Shown here: positions 34,101 through 47,783 of the stretch, in pieces
Position numbering within the stretch: the first letter of the stretch is position 1
Layout of the letters: every line of letters starts with the position of its first letter
Assembly: GCF_011386835.1 (NCBI RefSeq)
Contig: NC_088793.1
Coordinates: 99,928,923 to 99,992,922, forward strand
DNA from: Chrysemys picta bellii
Lineage: Eukaryota; Chordata; Testudines; Emydidae
Reading direction: 5' to 3'
Length of the DNA stretch: 64,000 bases
The notes under the pieces: model-generated
Seen by the model: only the letters and a program-made list of their open reading frames with translations
What the model was told of the DNA's origin: nothing
Databases searched by the model: none
Made by a program: the position numbers and the translations under genes

Positions 34101-35799
34101 TTAAATGCATAAAATAGGTTGCTTTTTCTGAAAAAGGAAAAAAAGGACTAAACTTGGAGTATTATTTGATCATTTTCTTTCCTGCATCATAAACCTTCAT
34201 ACCTCCCACATGTATTAGCTAATTACTTAGTGGGGACAGGAGAAGTAACTAACATCAGGTACATTAGATACAATTAGCATTTATATATTTAGCTCTGTGT
34301 GTGCCTTGCTGATTCATTTATGCCACACACACCAGGTGACATTTGTTTTACCTACAGTGGGCTGGGAGGGCTATCCAAGAAAGCAGAAAGGAAGGAGAGA
34401 ATCAGAGACATCATTAAGAAGTATTTTTGTTCTCAGCAGTTCCATTTATCTCCATTCCCTTCCCCTTTTGTGCTTATTTTCTTTGATCCCATGGCAGCAG
34501 TGCTGAACACCACTACAGTAAGGAGATAATACTAGTACTTGCACCAAACCTAGGCAGTCATATTTACATTAATGTTTTGAGTGGTGAACACCAGACCAAA
34601 TTCTGGGGATGCGGTTTTTGCGGGGAGGTGATCTGCCTGTTCACAAGTTATTTCTAATTACTCTTAATTACAGTCCAGAGGAACCATGGCAGGGGAAAGT
34701 ATTTTAACTCTACCTTGTCTCTATGTTATCCCTTCTAATGCAGCACAACAAAGGATGATATAAGCTCTCTCTGCACCACCCAAGCAGGACAAACCAGCCC
34801 TAGAGCTTCCTTAGCTCGTCTCTTGCGGATTCCCATGCATTGAAGAGCCCTCAGGCGGCAGAGAGTTGCCTTAGTGGCTCCTATATCTACCTTTTGAGGG
34901 GACTTGCCCAATGGAAGGGGATGCGACTAAGTTGTCTCTACACTCTCTACACTCTGGTGATTCCTGGCTATTGGAACATCCTCTGGGGGTCCACAGCTCT
35001 GAGGCTCCTCTATTATGCCAAAAGTCCAGATCGCAGATTGTCCTCAGGATCTGGGGGGGCTGAAAATGTGTGACTTAAAGCCACCTTCCTGCCTGTCCTT
35101 TTCCAGTCTTGTGACAAACACAGCATGGTTAGACTGAAAGGTCTGCCCCACTGAATTTGCAAAAGATAGGCTGTTCCCTCCACTGTAAATCATGAGGAGA
35201 TACACAGGGGTGAAACTGGCTTTAAGTGAAAGCGGAATCAAGTCCAAAGGGATCACATTCTAACCACAGCTTGTAAGGATGTAACTTGTGATAAAACTTG
35301 GCCCACCTACTGTAAACAATTTTAAATCAAAAGTAATTGATCCTAACTGTCCACAGCACCACTAAAACTGGCACCCTCAGATACCAAGGATATAAAGGGC
35401 ATGAAGCCTGAATTGCTGTCTCTTCTTTAGAAACTATCCACCCAGAACAGTGGCAGAATGGCAAACACATTCTAATCAAATTAAGGGGCCAGTTCTGCAA
35501 AATGTACTCATAATCTGAATAGTTTATCACTTTGTAAAAGGACTAAGCCTCAATATTTGCAGCTTTGTTCTTAATTCAGAGACCCATTTTAAAGAAAAGG
35601 AAGTTTCTTCTATGTAAACAGGGTGTTTTATTTTAATAGCAAATACAGTACAAGTGCAATGACAGCATGCTAATTAAGGGCCTGACCCTGAGCTCCTTTT
35701 TGACTGAGTAATGATGGCTGAATTGAGTTCAGACAACTTTTAGCAGGCTAGCTTGTTCAGAACGAACGCAGATAGGTCTCCTTGAGTGTAGACATACCA
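31131..35799. other. Unannotated DNA, 4.7 kb
   Basis: No exon, RNA gene or clear transposon. At 33838-33880 'ctgatcctacaaatgcttat' is half of a MITE arm. Frames at 33245-33469 and 34297-34529 carry no domain. The stretch 34838-35240 is somewhat GC-richer but not recognised. Confidence 0.4.
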
Positions 35800-36640
35800 T
35801 AGACGAATGAAATCACTCCGTAACCTTCTCTTTAATACGATAAATAGACTGAGCTCCTTGTTATCCAATCCCTTAATCATTCCCGGGGCTCTTCTCTGAA
35901 CCCTCTTCATTTTTTTTCAACATTCTTCTTGAAACATGGACACCAAAACTGGATACAGTATTCTAGTGGTGGTTGCCAATGTCAAATACAGAGGTAAAAT
36001 AACCTCCCTATTCTTACTCTATATTTCCCTATTTATACCCAGGATTGCATTACCCCTTTAAGCAACAGCATTGCACTGAGAGTTCATGTTCAGCTAATTA
36101 TCTTCTATGACCCCCAGCTCTATCCTGTGAAGCAGTGACTCTGAGAAAGCATCTCCCATCTTGAAAATAATGGCCAATATTCTTTGTTCCTTGATGTATA
36201 ACCTCCTATTTGGGTTTAATGAAGTACATATGGTTTGATTGAGCCCAATTTAGCAAGCAATCCGTATTGGTCTGTATCAGTGACTCATCCTCTTCATTAT
36301 TTACTATTTCCCAATCTTTGTCATCTGTAAACTTACTCAGTAATGATTTTATGTTTATTGTATTAATTATATTATCCTCCTTTAGTTCTTTACTGAGTCC
36401 CATACCAGCCATTCCATTATTTTGCCAGGGATCAATATCAGGCTGACAGCCCATGGGTTATCCTGTTTACTCTTTTTAAATGTTGGCACAACATAAACTT
36501 TCTTCTAGTCCTCTGGAACGTCCCCAGTGTTCCAAGATTTATTAAAAACCAATATTAACTGTCCAGAGAGCTCCTTTGCCATCTTTTTTAAAACTCTTGG
36601 ATGCAAGTTACTCAGACCTTCTGATTTAAAAATGAGTAGC
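35800..36640 (-). mobile_element. Diverged CR1-type LINE, internally deleted
   Basis: The minus frame 36505-36762 contains L-H-P-R-V-L-K-K-M-A-K-E and a T-G-D-V-P-E-D block, the N-terminal part of the CR1 reverse transcriptase. The minus frame 36206-36454 continues with L-L-S-K-F-T-D-D-K, the catalytic-site region, directly after the N-terminal part, so the middle is deleted. 35800-36100 covers the thumb region. More decayed than the CR1 at 7829. Confidence 0.75.
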
Positions 36641-36778
36641 TGCTTGCTATGTAACACCATCCTGAGTAACTGTTGGGAGAGAAAGTATTTCACCAACATG
36701 ATACAATATGAATACACCCCCACATACAAATATTTAAATAATAACAAAAAAAACAACAACAATAACTTATTTATAAAG
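36641..36778. other. A-rich spacer
   Basis: Contains an AT-rich run and a short (aac)n stretch at about 36738-36764. Confidence 0.35.
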
Positions 36779-36872
36779 CAACAGAGGTTCCTGTGGCACC
36801 TTTAAGACTAACAGAAGTATTGGGAGCATAAGTTTTCGTGGGTAAGAACCTCACTTCTTCAGATGCAAGTAA
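36779..36872 (-). repeat. Vertebrate-type short repeat with hammerhead-like core
   Basis: Plus strand 'gttcctgtggcacctttaag', 'tattgggagcataag' and 'tttcgtgggtaagaac' match a high-copy repeat recalled from turtles and other vertebrates. On the minus strand it reads CTGAAGA (plus 36856-36862), a stem-loop of GTG-GGT with ACC-CAC (plus 36838-36854, one bulged base), then GAAA (plus 36834-36837). That order is the catalytic core of a hammerhead ribozyme. One extra A precedes the stem, the GAAA-following stem is damaged, and stem I is not obvious, so activity is doubtful. Family uncertain. Confidence 0.5.
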
Positions 36873-38538
36873 TGGCAATTTCCTTATTTATAAAGGAGGC
36901 TTTTAGTCTGTGAATAAATATAGTCATTACATTGGCAAACTTCATTATTCACAAAACAGTTCCTATCCATACAAAACTTACAAAAGTAATAACCTGTAGC
37001 CTTTAATATAATTAAGATAGCATCTAGGAAGTAAATTGGATGTTTTGATTTCAATAAAAATATTGTATAATGTAGAAATATAGCAGTTATTAGTAACTGT
37101 TATTAGTAAAATTAAAAATTTGTAAAAAGTCAACAATTCTGTTTATCTTTAAACAAAAGTTCATAGCTAAACTGGAAACATTTACTGGCAGTTACCAATT
37201 TGTGCTATCTAGACAGTATAAGGAAATAGTAGGAGTATTTAGTGTAAAGGCCTCTTCTTGCTTCACCTTTCAGGAGGCTGCAAAATCCTGTCCTCTTTCC
37301 CTTTGGGTTATTGGTGGGAAAATATTGATTTGGAGGAATATCTTTAGGAGACATCTTGTGTAGTTAAATGTTTATTAAAGTCACAGCACTCGATAAGGAT
37401 TCTATTTCCTCCTGGCCCTCTGGCTACTGCAATACAGATACAAACTAATAAGCAAATGGCCCCACTAGGAGAAAAAACTAAACTAAACTAATTTAGCTGA
37501 ACTGTGTTTGTGAAGAGGTTTTCAAAGTAGGTCAGTGTGCCTCAAAGCTCCCAGAGCTGTAACAAACTGGCTTAGATCAGAACCACAAGACACTTTCTGT
37601 AAGAGGCCCTCAGTTTTGGAGTTCATTTCCCCCCCACCCCCTTCATCTGCCAAAGCCAAGCTCTGTTAAATTTCTTGGGAACAGTACAAAATTCATCTTG
37701 TTTCCTGAACTTTTGAGGATGGGAAAGGAGGAAGAGGGGTTCTTATGTCTGAAAGGAGGAAACAATATTTTCTTTACTGGTGGATATTTATCTATTCTCT
37801 GAAGTGGGTTAGGAAGTCCATTCTATTAGATCAGTTTATCTTTTATAATGTGAACATTACACATAACTAGCCTGTCAGCGCACAGTTTCAAAATGGCATG
37901 CCTGGGTAGGTGATTTTAAATCATATTAAGGCATTTGGCAATATCAACAGGATTGTAGCAGTCATTGCATGCATCTAGCATTTCTCTACTTAGGTCAAAT
38001 AAGAAATACAAATCCAAAATAGCAATTAAAGGGTAAAAAATAAAACATACACAAAACAGGTGGACAAGAGCTATTTGGACTAACAGGCTAGTCGTGGTGC
38101 AGATATTGGATGTGGTTATGCTAGGCACATGAGCAAGGAGGGTTGTGTATTGTGGTGAAGGGCAGTTTTTATTCTGCAGTCCCGCTAGCAAGAGAGGAGA
38201 GCATAAGAGACTGAGTACGGATAATAGAACATACTAATCTAAGTAACCATCAAAGTGAAAGAGCAAGGAATCAGTCACATAAAGTTGGAAGATCTGTAGC
38301 CATTCACCGTCCCACTCTTACAATTCTGGCTGGGTATTTTCCCTCCTGAGATATCTTGCCCTTAGAATTTCTTCTTTAGTTTCTTTCAAAAGCAATTCCT
38401 GCTCTCAGTAGCCTCATTTTTACCTCACATGGGCTTTTATTAGAGCCACCCATAAAGTCTGAATGGAATGAGTTCCCCGGTATCTTGTTGTCAGAAGCGG
38501 ATTAGTCTGTTGGAACTTGGTACCCTTTCAAAGTTTCT
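36873..38538. other. Unannotated DNA
   Basis: AT-rich, single-copy-looking. The minus frame 37916-38191 has a hydrophobic run but no homologue is recognised. Confidence 0.4.
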
Positions 38539-38640
38539 GAATCATAGAATATCAGGGTTGGAAGGGACCTCAGGAGGTCATCTAGTCTAACCCCCTGCTC
38601 AGAGCAGGACCAAACCCCAACTAAATCATCATAGCTCTTG
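38539..38640 (-). mobile_element. CR1 LINE 3' end
   Basis: 'gaatcatagaatatcagggt' and 'gacctcaggaggtcatctag' followed by 'ctgctcagagcaggaccaaa' is the reverse complement of a CR1 tail, close to the family consensus. Confidence 0.9.
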
Positions 38641-38734
38641 CTAAATGTTTCATTTACTGTGACCAGAAAAATAAGTCTTAGCTAACTTGCAAATTGCGCA
38701 TGGGAGGCATTTCTTGATTTGTTTGGTATTATTT

Positions 38735-38960
38735 ATCAGTCCTCCTCACTGATATTTTCTAGTACCCTCTATTTAGTATCATCAGCAAATTTCTTTACTG
38801 TTCTGCTTACTCTCCCTCCCAGATCATTAATGAAGACAGGATCCAAAAAAGTGATCCCCACATCAACCCACTTGACATTTCCTCCAAAAAGTGATACAAA
38901 CACTGGACCAGACTGGACCAGTGACTTTCCACGTGTGGATCTCCTGCTCCCATGTGGGAA
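38735..38960 (-). mobile_element. CR1 LINE reverse transcriptase fragment
   Basis: The minus frame 38769-39092 includes D-P-V-F-I-N-D-L followed by K-K-F-A-D-D-T-K, the CR1 catalytic motif. It is more diverged than the neighbouring tail at 38539 and may be a separate, older copy. Confidence 0.7.
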
Positions 38961-39547
38961 AGGAGTCCAGCCACCTTGGTGGCATTGTTTCTCCTTCCTC
39001 TGTTTGTGGAGGGCTGTCAACAGCTCTAGGTTTCTGTGCATTGAGAGTGGTTGGGCTGAGCTGGATGTGAGATATACATTAAACCCCATCACTCAGCAGA
39101 AACAGCAACGATAATCCAACAAGAGGGTGTAACTTCCCAGCAGGGACCCTTCCAAACTAGGGAACACTCTTTAAAAGGGGGTGCTAAAGGCAGGCATTGG
39201 AGGGGGAGTCTCTGGCAGCGTGGGTCCAATGGAGATGAGCTGTGAGGGAGAGGGACTGGGGACCCAGACCTGGTGAAGAGGCACAGGGCCTCCATGCAGA
39301 TGGCCCTGTGGCCCCAGTGTATCCCTGAGAAGAACACAGATCTGAGGGGATCTGTGAGGTTTTTACAATGGAACACTGACCCTGCCCATTTATACTCCCA
39401 TGAGGATCCCACACTGTGATGCAAGGCAGAGAAAACTCCCCAAGGAGGAAAGGCTATTTATGGATAGTGGTATTACCTGGGCCATCGTAATTTATCATCC
39501 TTTCTATATGGTCCTTCAGCAATTGTGCATCCATATGATGGTATTGC
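38961..39547. other. Unannotated DNA
   Basis: A purine-rich, GC-richer block at 39180-39400 might be an LTR piece but no ends are seen. Overlapping minus frames of 76-111 codons lack domains. Confidence 0.3.
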
Positions 39548-39613
39548 AGGCTATATTCTCATCCCAGTTACACTGGTGTATATCTGCTGTAACTGAGATC
39601 AGAATCTGACCCA
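39548..39613. mobile_element. Palindromic MITE, internally deleted
   Basis: 'tcatcccagttacactggtg' mirrors 'gctgtaactgagatcagaat'. It is the same family as 20436-20530 with the centre missing. Confidence 0.65.
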
Positions 39614-39671
39614 GTACCTGAGAAATTAATGTGCAACAATCAAGAGAAATGGGGAACTTATTTAAAAAGAA

Positions 39672-39846
39672 GAACAGGTCACCTAGGGAAGTGGTGGAAT
39701 CTCCATCCTTAGTGTTTTTTAAGGCCCAGCTTGACAAAGTCTTGGCTGGGATGATTTAGTTGGGGTTGGTCCTGCTTTGAGCAGGGGGTTGGACTAGATG
39801 ACCTCCTGAGGTCTCTTCCAACTCTAATCTTCTATGATTCTCTGAA
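39672..39846 (+). mobile_element. CR1 LINE 3' end
   Basis: 'gaagtggtggaatctccatc', 'gctgggatgatttagttggg', 'cagggggttggactagatga' and the closing 'tctatgattctctga' are the last part of CR1, in plus orientation. A palindromic MITE lies just upstream. Confidence 0.9.
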
Positions 39847-42800
39847 TGTATTATTTGTACAACACTGTAGCCTGGCAAGTGATTTTCAGCAGCCAAGAAG
39901 GAAGGAGACATGTGACGGCAGGGACTCTACTGGTGATAACTTTCACACCAGAAGATAAAAAGTAGCACTGGTAGAAGCTCCAAGCCATGGGCTGGATCAA
40001 TACGTGTGTGATCGGACCTTCTGACCCTCAATACAATTAAAAAGAAACGGTTTGCCGTCATGCAACTTGCTGCAGGCTTGGATTACACAGATCTCATCTG
40101 GACAAACTGACAAGCACCAGGAGGGGAAAAGTATAAAAACTCTAATTGTTTTCATTAGAGCTGTGAATGTCATTCTTGATTTCTACTTGATGAAGGGCAC
40201 CAGAGGGCCAAGTCCCATGACCTGTAAATTAATCAAGATCCTGGAGAATGAGATAGAGAAAATATCAGGAAAAACCATTCCCGCTACAAAAAACTAAATG
40301 CAAGTAATGCCTGTTTCTCCTCCTGCATATTCAGTTCCTTCACCCAGGTCAGATCATTTTAAAAACGAGATGTGTATCTGAGTTTGATTAATAAACAAAA
40401 AGAAGAAAGTGATCCAAACTGTACTGGAATCTGCCTCAGATGTTTCTCTTGAATTTTTATTAGCATAACATCCTAGACTGTGAGACGTTCAGCAACTCTT
40501 TGTTTACAGTTGAAAATCACAAATGAATGTTCATAAGTATTTAAAAAATATAAATTGTTTAATAAAAAGGTGCCACACTGGCAGCCCAGGAGACAGACAT
40601 CGTACATGGAGCCATAGAACAGGTACAGCACTGGCAGCAACAAAAGAAGCATACCCAGACTGCAACCAGTGTGCCCAGTTCTGATCTAGAGCACCCACCT
40701 GTAGTGAGAGGGCAAGCTAGTCACTATGCCCATTCAGTCCTTGGCAACTCTTCTGAGACTGAAAATATGGCCACCAATTTGTGCCAACTGAATTGGTAGT
40801 GTCTGATATAAACATCTATTCTGACAACCTCCCTCCTTCACATAAGCCAATTAACAGTGATCATATGGTAACAAGTTCCAGTCATTACCAGTTTGAGCTG
40901 AATTTAAATTAGCACTCCAGAGGCTAGCTCCATTGCCTTCAAAGGAGCTAGGCCAATTTACACCAGCTAAGGGTCGTCTGATCCCATTTCAAAAGCTATG
41001 CGTCCCATTGCTAAATCCCTTGAGCCACCCATTGTCCTTTTGTTCTTTTATGTTTGTTTTGTTTTATTTGGGACCAATGTCCAGTTATCCAGCTAGCTGA
41101 CTGGCCAACAGAAATTCCTGTGTTATAATTTACCTTATAAAGCATAAACTATCCAAATGCCACCAAAACAGCTTTCGTGTACTTTGGTTGATCTTTGGGC
41201 ATACTACTGTGCAGCCAAGACTCATCTTTCTGCACAGAAAATCCACGGAGGGGAGGGGAATGGGTTGTATGTGAGGGCAGGAAGTTAAAATGAGCCATCT
41301 GTTGTTTTCGACAGCTACATAAAAATAGTGCTTCTAAGCCTTATGACTGTAGTGCAAGGAAAGTGATTTCATGTTACTGATTTTTTCCTGAGTCATCTCA
41401 ATGCTTGGTAATAAAGTCATAGCTTTGAGGTCTTGTTTTGTTTGCTTTGTACTGTATTAGGACTCAGATTGTGCCCAAGCTCTACATGTGTGCACAAAGG
41501 AATAGCTGAGTTTCTATCTCTTGTGCAATTCTTTGGCAGTAGCTAGATACAAGGAATTTCAGTTAGCAATGAACCTTTGCAAATGGGGTCAGAGGAGAAA
41601 GAAGATGAAAGGCTACAGTTCTTACAATTCCATATGTCATGATAGATGTGGGGAATAGGATCTCCTTAAACAGGAGGCATTTAAGAAAGAAAACAGCTGA
41701 TAACAATAGAAAAACAAACAGCTTTAGTTTCAGCTTGGTCTCTTTCATTTACCAGGGACCACACCCTGCCTGAAACAGTCATCTAATGCATGAAAAATAT
41801 ATTGCAGGTAAACATACCATTATACTGCACTGCAGAGCTGTCCATTGTAGAGAGGAGCAAACATTGCATTATCTTTAGGGTGAAACACATGCAGCTTGTG
41901 GTTGTTCACATCCAGGGTTTAGGTTCAGGAAAGTCTCTACAATGGACAAATATTTTCTCATCCCTTTGTATTTTCATTGAGAACACCATTTATGCACACT
42001 TAAGTTAAATGTGCTGCATGCTATAAGTATAGTGCAGACACTTTTCATGCACATTGTAACTACACTGTAATTACCATATAGTTTTGGGGGGTAAATAAAA
42101 TATAACTAAATCACATCTACAGGTATTACGACCCTAGAAATGGTCACATTTGAATTCTGAGCCCATGATGTTAGAGTTCTGAATTTGCCCATCCATACAA
42201 TGAATCATGGAAGATATGCATTCTTTTCTCACTCAAATCTCCTATCAAAGTCCATGGGTATTTTGAGTGAGTCAGGATTGAAAAATTGGGCCATAGATAT
42301 GCATATGTGGGTGATGGTTGTTCCAAATTATTTTTAAACTCTATGGTCCCTCATCAGGCATCACCAACACACCTTCCTGTCCTCTCATCCTCTCTAAGGG
42401 AGAGGAATTCCCACACTGCTGTGTTGCCCTTTTGTGGGAAGGTGGTCAGATGGACTGCTGCCCTTTCTTGTGTTAGGGTATCCTCTTCAGGGAATACCAA
42501 GTGTTTTCAGGAGACACCCTACTTTGCCCACTTCACCTGTCACCTTATGTATTTTCTTCTAAGGCAACAAGATGTCTGCTCCTCCATTGTAATACATCAG
42601 AATCCAGGAGACCCCTGAACTGGATCATACTGATCAGCCTCTTTAAAATTTAGTACACACACACACTTATGAGTTTGCTATGGATTGTAAAATCCTGGAA
42701 TACTCAAAAATATGTTCTTCATAAAACCCCTGAGGCAGGAATGGGGGAAAACCTGCAACTCCAAACAGGTTCAGGTGTGTTTAGAGGCAGGAGCTTTGCT

Positions 42801-44583
42801 TCAATAGGGTTCTTATTTTTTACTTAGTAACATTTCACTAGGGATGGGATAATCAATTATTTCCAAAGTAAAAACTGTGTTTTGGAGTGGAAATGGTCAA
42901 ACACAACACACATTATTAAAGCAAAGGCATGTTAGTGCTTCGTTTCATCCATAAAACAGAAAATATCAACTTAAGATGTGTCACTGCCAATGCCCACTGA
43001 CATAGCTCTGTACATCTATTTGAATACAACCATAAATGTTGGCCAAACTTTTCAAGCCTGGTGTCTACATATTCAGGGTCCTCAATAGATGAATTATTTA
43101 GGAATAAATATGAAGAATTTAAGAGCCTAACTGTAGACTTGAAAAGGTGAGCCAATATTTATAACTTTGGGCTGGGATAATAAAACATGTACTAAGATGA
43201 CCTTTTTAGGTGAAGTGCAAGTTATTCTTACAACATCAGATGGGTGTTTAAAAGGGGGGAAAAAAACCATTGGATGAATAAAACATTCACAGTTATGTGG
43301 AACATGAACGAAAAAGTCTTTGTGTGGTGGATTTTTAACTAGATTTCATGCAGTGTAGTTTCCTTTACAAAGATGCAAAATACTCTGTATGTACTGGAGA
43401 AGTCATATGCTGGCATGCTGCCATTGGAATTTTTTATTATTTCATTGTGGTAGAATGAAAAGAAAGGCATATTGCCACTGTGATTGTGACCAGAGTCGTT
43501 ACAGTTCTTTAAACCACAAAGCACCAATTGAAAGAAAATATTGCCATTTATATTAGCAGGGAAATTAAGTTTTTTAAAACTGTAATACAAAAGAGCAGTG
43601 CTTTGTACACTACAGCAACCTCTAACCAACAGAGTTGAACATTTTAAAAATCACAAAATAATAGTGTACGTTTGAATAAACAGAGTCTAATTAAAGCCAC
43701 AAAATCAAGGAAATCCAAAGTAATGAATGAAAAGTAATCAGCAACTCACCATGCTTTGCTATCAGAGTACCATATTCTGTACTTAAATAATCAAGTTCAC
43801 TGAATCACACACAGTGTAGGTACATTTCACCTCAGAGTGCTGGACCTGAGCTGTACAATTACCCTAAATGCCAAAAGGAACTGAGCATCTTAAGAGTACA
43901 TGGCAATATTTAGAAAACTCTTAAGACGGGTTTGCTTCTGTATATATGCACCACTACCCTCAGCTGTGGCTTATCTGCTCATTACTCTATGTATATAATT
44001 TCATCCAGCTGACTGAAGATTTGACCCCACAGACTGCTGCACTATGATATTAAGTGGTGTGGAAAGGAAAAACAAACAACGTTTGCTCATCAGCTACCCA
44101 GACAGGCCTTTGCATAGTTTAAATCAACAACAATACATATTTTCTATTACTTCCTAGTGGTGGATGTAGTTTCTTTAATGCCTTCACTTAGCGGTTCAGC
44201 TGATTCATGACTATGAAACAGATTCAGATCAATTATTCAGTTTCAGAATTGTTGCTCTTATGATTCCAAGTGTATGTTGAATTACAGTTGCTGAGGTTAG
44301 TATATAAAGATGGGGCTGCACCCATAAATAATTGTACCTGCTGAACTCCTTTAACTCTCACACTACACATTCATTGTGGGATTCATATATTGAGCACTGA
44401 AGAAATGTATGTGGGAATTTAACATTGCATTTCTGAATTTTCATGTTTTGCACTTCTGGAACATCGTTTCCTCCAGCTGTCATCTCCTCAGAGAGTCATT
44501 CAGGTCTTATGGAATTGCATGTATAAATTTCATTCATTATCACAGAAAATGCTGTAATGGTTCTGCACTTACAACAACCGCAT
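39847..44583. other. Unannotated DNA, 4.7 kb
   Basis: MITE remnants are visible at 40895-41000 ('ggccaatttacaccagctaa') and 42228-42292 ('gtgagtcaggattgaaaaat'). A (ca)6 lies at 42654-42667. Otherwise nothing recognised; frames of up to 110 codons have no domain. Confidence 0.4.
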
Positions 44584-44900
44584 GTGTCACAGGATGGGCT
44601 CTTCTAGGACCACACAGTAACCCACCCTAGTGTCCTCTCAGGAACAAAATCTACCTCAAAATAAAGCTCTTCCCTTATAATGTATCAACATAGCCCCAGA
44701 AGAAAAACAGACCTCTTGCTCAGATCTTCTGGTCCACAATCTTTTTCCTGTGATGAAGTGTGCTTGCTGCATACTTTAGCCCCAGGCTCTCTTACCTTGC
44801 CTGATATTTAAAGCATCTGAGCCTGGTTACCTGATGAGATCCAAGATCTCAACTTCTCAGACCATTAACTTTTTCCTGCTTGTTCCCTAAATCCTGTGAA
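44584..44900. repeat. Possible LTR fragment
   Basis: Opens 'tgtgtcacaggatgggc' with 'acacagtaacccaccctag', recalling a turtle LTR start. There is an AATAAA at about 44660. The right end is not found. Confidence 0.25.
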
Positions 44901-47783
44901 CAAAAATGGAGGTTGGGATGGGTCCCCAAGGGAAATTTGTTTAAATCTAAATATGTTTAAACACTTTAAATGATGCAGTACGAGTACCCCCCAATTTTTT
45001 TTAAAACAGGAAAAATCTTCTGAAAAAGTGGTGGGTTTTTATGTTATTTTAGAGTGGGGAACACATGAGGCAGCTGTGCAGGAAGCAAATTCCACACCCT
45101 TGGAACCACCATATCAAAAGGTCAATCACCCACTAAACTTAGATGCTCCAGTAAAACCTTGAAAACTGGGTGGTGTCAGATCTATTGGTACCTGCCGGAG
45201 AAAGGCTGAAATAATATCAAGTGTTTTCCCTGAATCCACCCAGGTTAAAATATACTGCTTTCTGAATATTAGAGGATTTCAGGAAATCACTAACCTTTTT
45301 GGATAACAATGATTTCACTTTAATTTCTCAAGAGAACAAATGTACAGTTTTATTTCATATAATCACTGCCTCAGATTCCTATAGAATATTTATTTAAAAT
45401 GAATAATTCACTATTACAAGTGAAGTTTTAACAATCTGCAGCATAGTCATTGCTCTTGCTTCAGTAGCCTTTGGACCTTCCCAGCACTTCATAGGTGGGT
45501 ACTTCTGGACTGGTTAGCCTTCTTTTGGTATATCATTCATATATTATAGAATCAAACCTGTACTGTAAGCTCTTATTTTTTGGCAACCCTCTACTATGTA
45601 GGTGACTATACGAGTTCCCACTTACGTTTCCATATTCCCTTTGGCCTAAATCATGAATGACAGATTGACAATATTATAATAATGAAAAATGCTGAAGGAT
45701 AAGATAATTATCTAATTAGAGAAGCTAGAGAGACCTGGCTGCTAGAATATGTGACAGATAATTAAACAAACAATGAATTACATGTTTGAATTCTTGTTCA
45801 TTAAGAAATGGTTCTACCAGAATTACAATCCTAGCTGAGGCTGTACTTGTAACAAGGATTTTCACAGCTTCGTAGGAATAAAATGGATTTTAAAATCATG
45901 ACATATGACACGAAAACAAAAGATTTGAAAAGCTAAAGCAGGTAGCTTGGAGGACATGTCTGATGAGCTTCTGTTTGAATAAAGGATAAATATATCCTCT
46001 CCTGTAGATTTTCGGATTGGTGCATTTAACCAAGTTTGAACCATGGATAAGAATTGAATGAACAAATTAAAATATAGAAATGAATTGTATATAGAGTAAA
46101 TATGCTTGCACAAGAAGCTAGAGCTACAGCTTGGCAGCATTACTGGTCTTAAAGGGGGAATCATTCCATCAATCTTTAAAGATGAAGAAAGGAGTGGAAT
46201 AGGGAAGTTGAGCATTTAAAAGCACATGTTAAGAAGGCTCAGTGCATCCATACGTACACACATACAACCTGTCAGCATGTGATTCACTGTACCCAGCAGA
46301 GATGAACGGAGTCTTCTTCAATCTTGTGATCTTGTTACACACAGAAAAGATTAAGCAGAGCTATGCAAAACATTTCAGGTTTTAAAGAGAAAAGGAGACA
46401 AAAATACCCCAACCAACATGGGCTGTTCCCTTGGTCTTACAAAATGAGGAATAGATTTGGTACATTTTAACTAAAGTGAAGATTTTTAAAACAACAATGG
46501 AAACATTTTCTCACAAAATTCAGGTTGGGAACTTCAGGAGACTCAGATATTAGTTTAAGATAAATATCCATGTGTTTGGGCGTTCATTAGTACATTATCT
46601 ATACTTTTAGTCTACAGAATAGGACTGCCAAGTTAAAAAGAAAAGCCTTTCAACATGCTGTTCCTTTCCTTCCTCGCTGAACCTACAAAGGGCAAAGAGT
46701 TTAATTCAGGTTCTTTTTGAAGAATGGGTGAAAATTCAGATCAGTTTTTAATTGATCTGAACTGGTTCCCCTCTCCTGTCATAAGAAAGAACTTGTGAGA
46801 CTAAGTTTTCTTGAACGCATCTGCATCATTTCTTCCTTGTCCTAAATCCCAGCCTCACTCACTCACTAACTATGCCAAATCTTGAGCAACGGGGCAAAAC
46901 CTGCATAAACAGGCTTTCCTCCTTAAGAAAAAAGTCACATGGCCAAAAGACAATCTCAGCCCCAACTGCATCAGTATTGCAGATGTCACTTCTGGGTATG
47001 GGAAGCTGCAACAGCTGCCCTGGCCCCAGAGTGGGGATTCAGCCCACTGTATCCACACTGTTAGTGGACCCACTGGACACATGACCAACTTGCCCACCAA
47101 TGCCTCTTCCACATAATGGCTCAGAGAGCTGCCACAGAGCAGAACTCTAGAACAAGCATGGGATTGTTGTGCAGACAGCCCTGTATTCTCAGCCTCTATG
47201 TACAATTGTTTATGAAAGTCAGCAAAAATGGAGACAGACAGACTGATACAAATGGTGTTGTTTAAGTTACAAGTACTGTGCTAAGAGGTCTTCAAGGTTC
47301 CTGGTAAAGTCATTGGTTGGCATGACAATGAGCTGAAAGACTCTAGAAATGGAAGAAACATTTATGGTTGAAAACCAATCCAAACACATATTGGTGATTT
47401 AATTTTAATAAGATGGGGGTTTGTCACCCCTTCTTAGGCGTTGCTTATCTGAAAGTCACTAAACAGGAACATCAGGATGGGTGGACTGGAAGAAGCGTTA
47501 CCATCATGACTGCCATCCCAATCATATTGTGGGATTCCAAAACCCACCAAGACACTGTTGGGTCTTTGTCATCCTCATCCTGAAAGGCATCCTGATCAGA
47601 CCCAACCCAGAGAGAGAGAGAGAGAGACTCAGATGACACCACCACCTCCACATGGTTCTTGTCTTAAAAGGAGACAGAGTCAGATGTCAGCAACAACAGC
47701 TCTAGAGGATCTAAACTACTTTTCCCTCCCCTAACGTCCCTTCCCCCCAAAAAGAAGGACATTTAATATCTTATCTAAAAGAC
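44901..47783. other. Unannotated DNA
   Basis: No exon recognised. The minus frames at 45862-46215 and 46870-47205 have no domain. A (ga)9 lies at 47611-47628. The stretch 47470-47783 may belong to the retroelement whose LTR follows, since its words seem familiar beside that LTR, but no coding remnant is clear. Confidence 0.35.

Noticed and set aside
46870..47205. 111-codon minus-strand frame
   Set aside because: No domain, no recognised family, and an overlapping open frame on the other strand.
47611..47628. CRISPR-like or satellite array
   Set aside because: It is a simple (ga)n run. No spaced direct repeats of CRISPR type were seen anywhere, as expected for a vertebrate.
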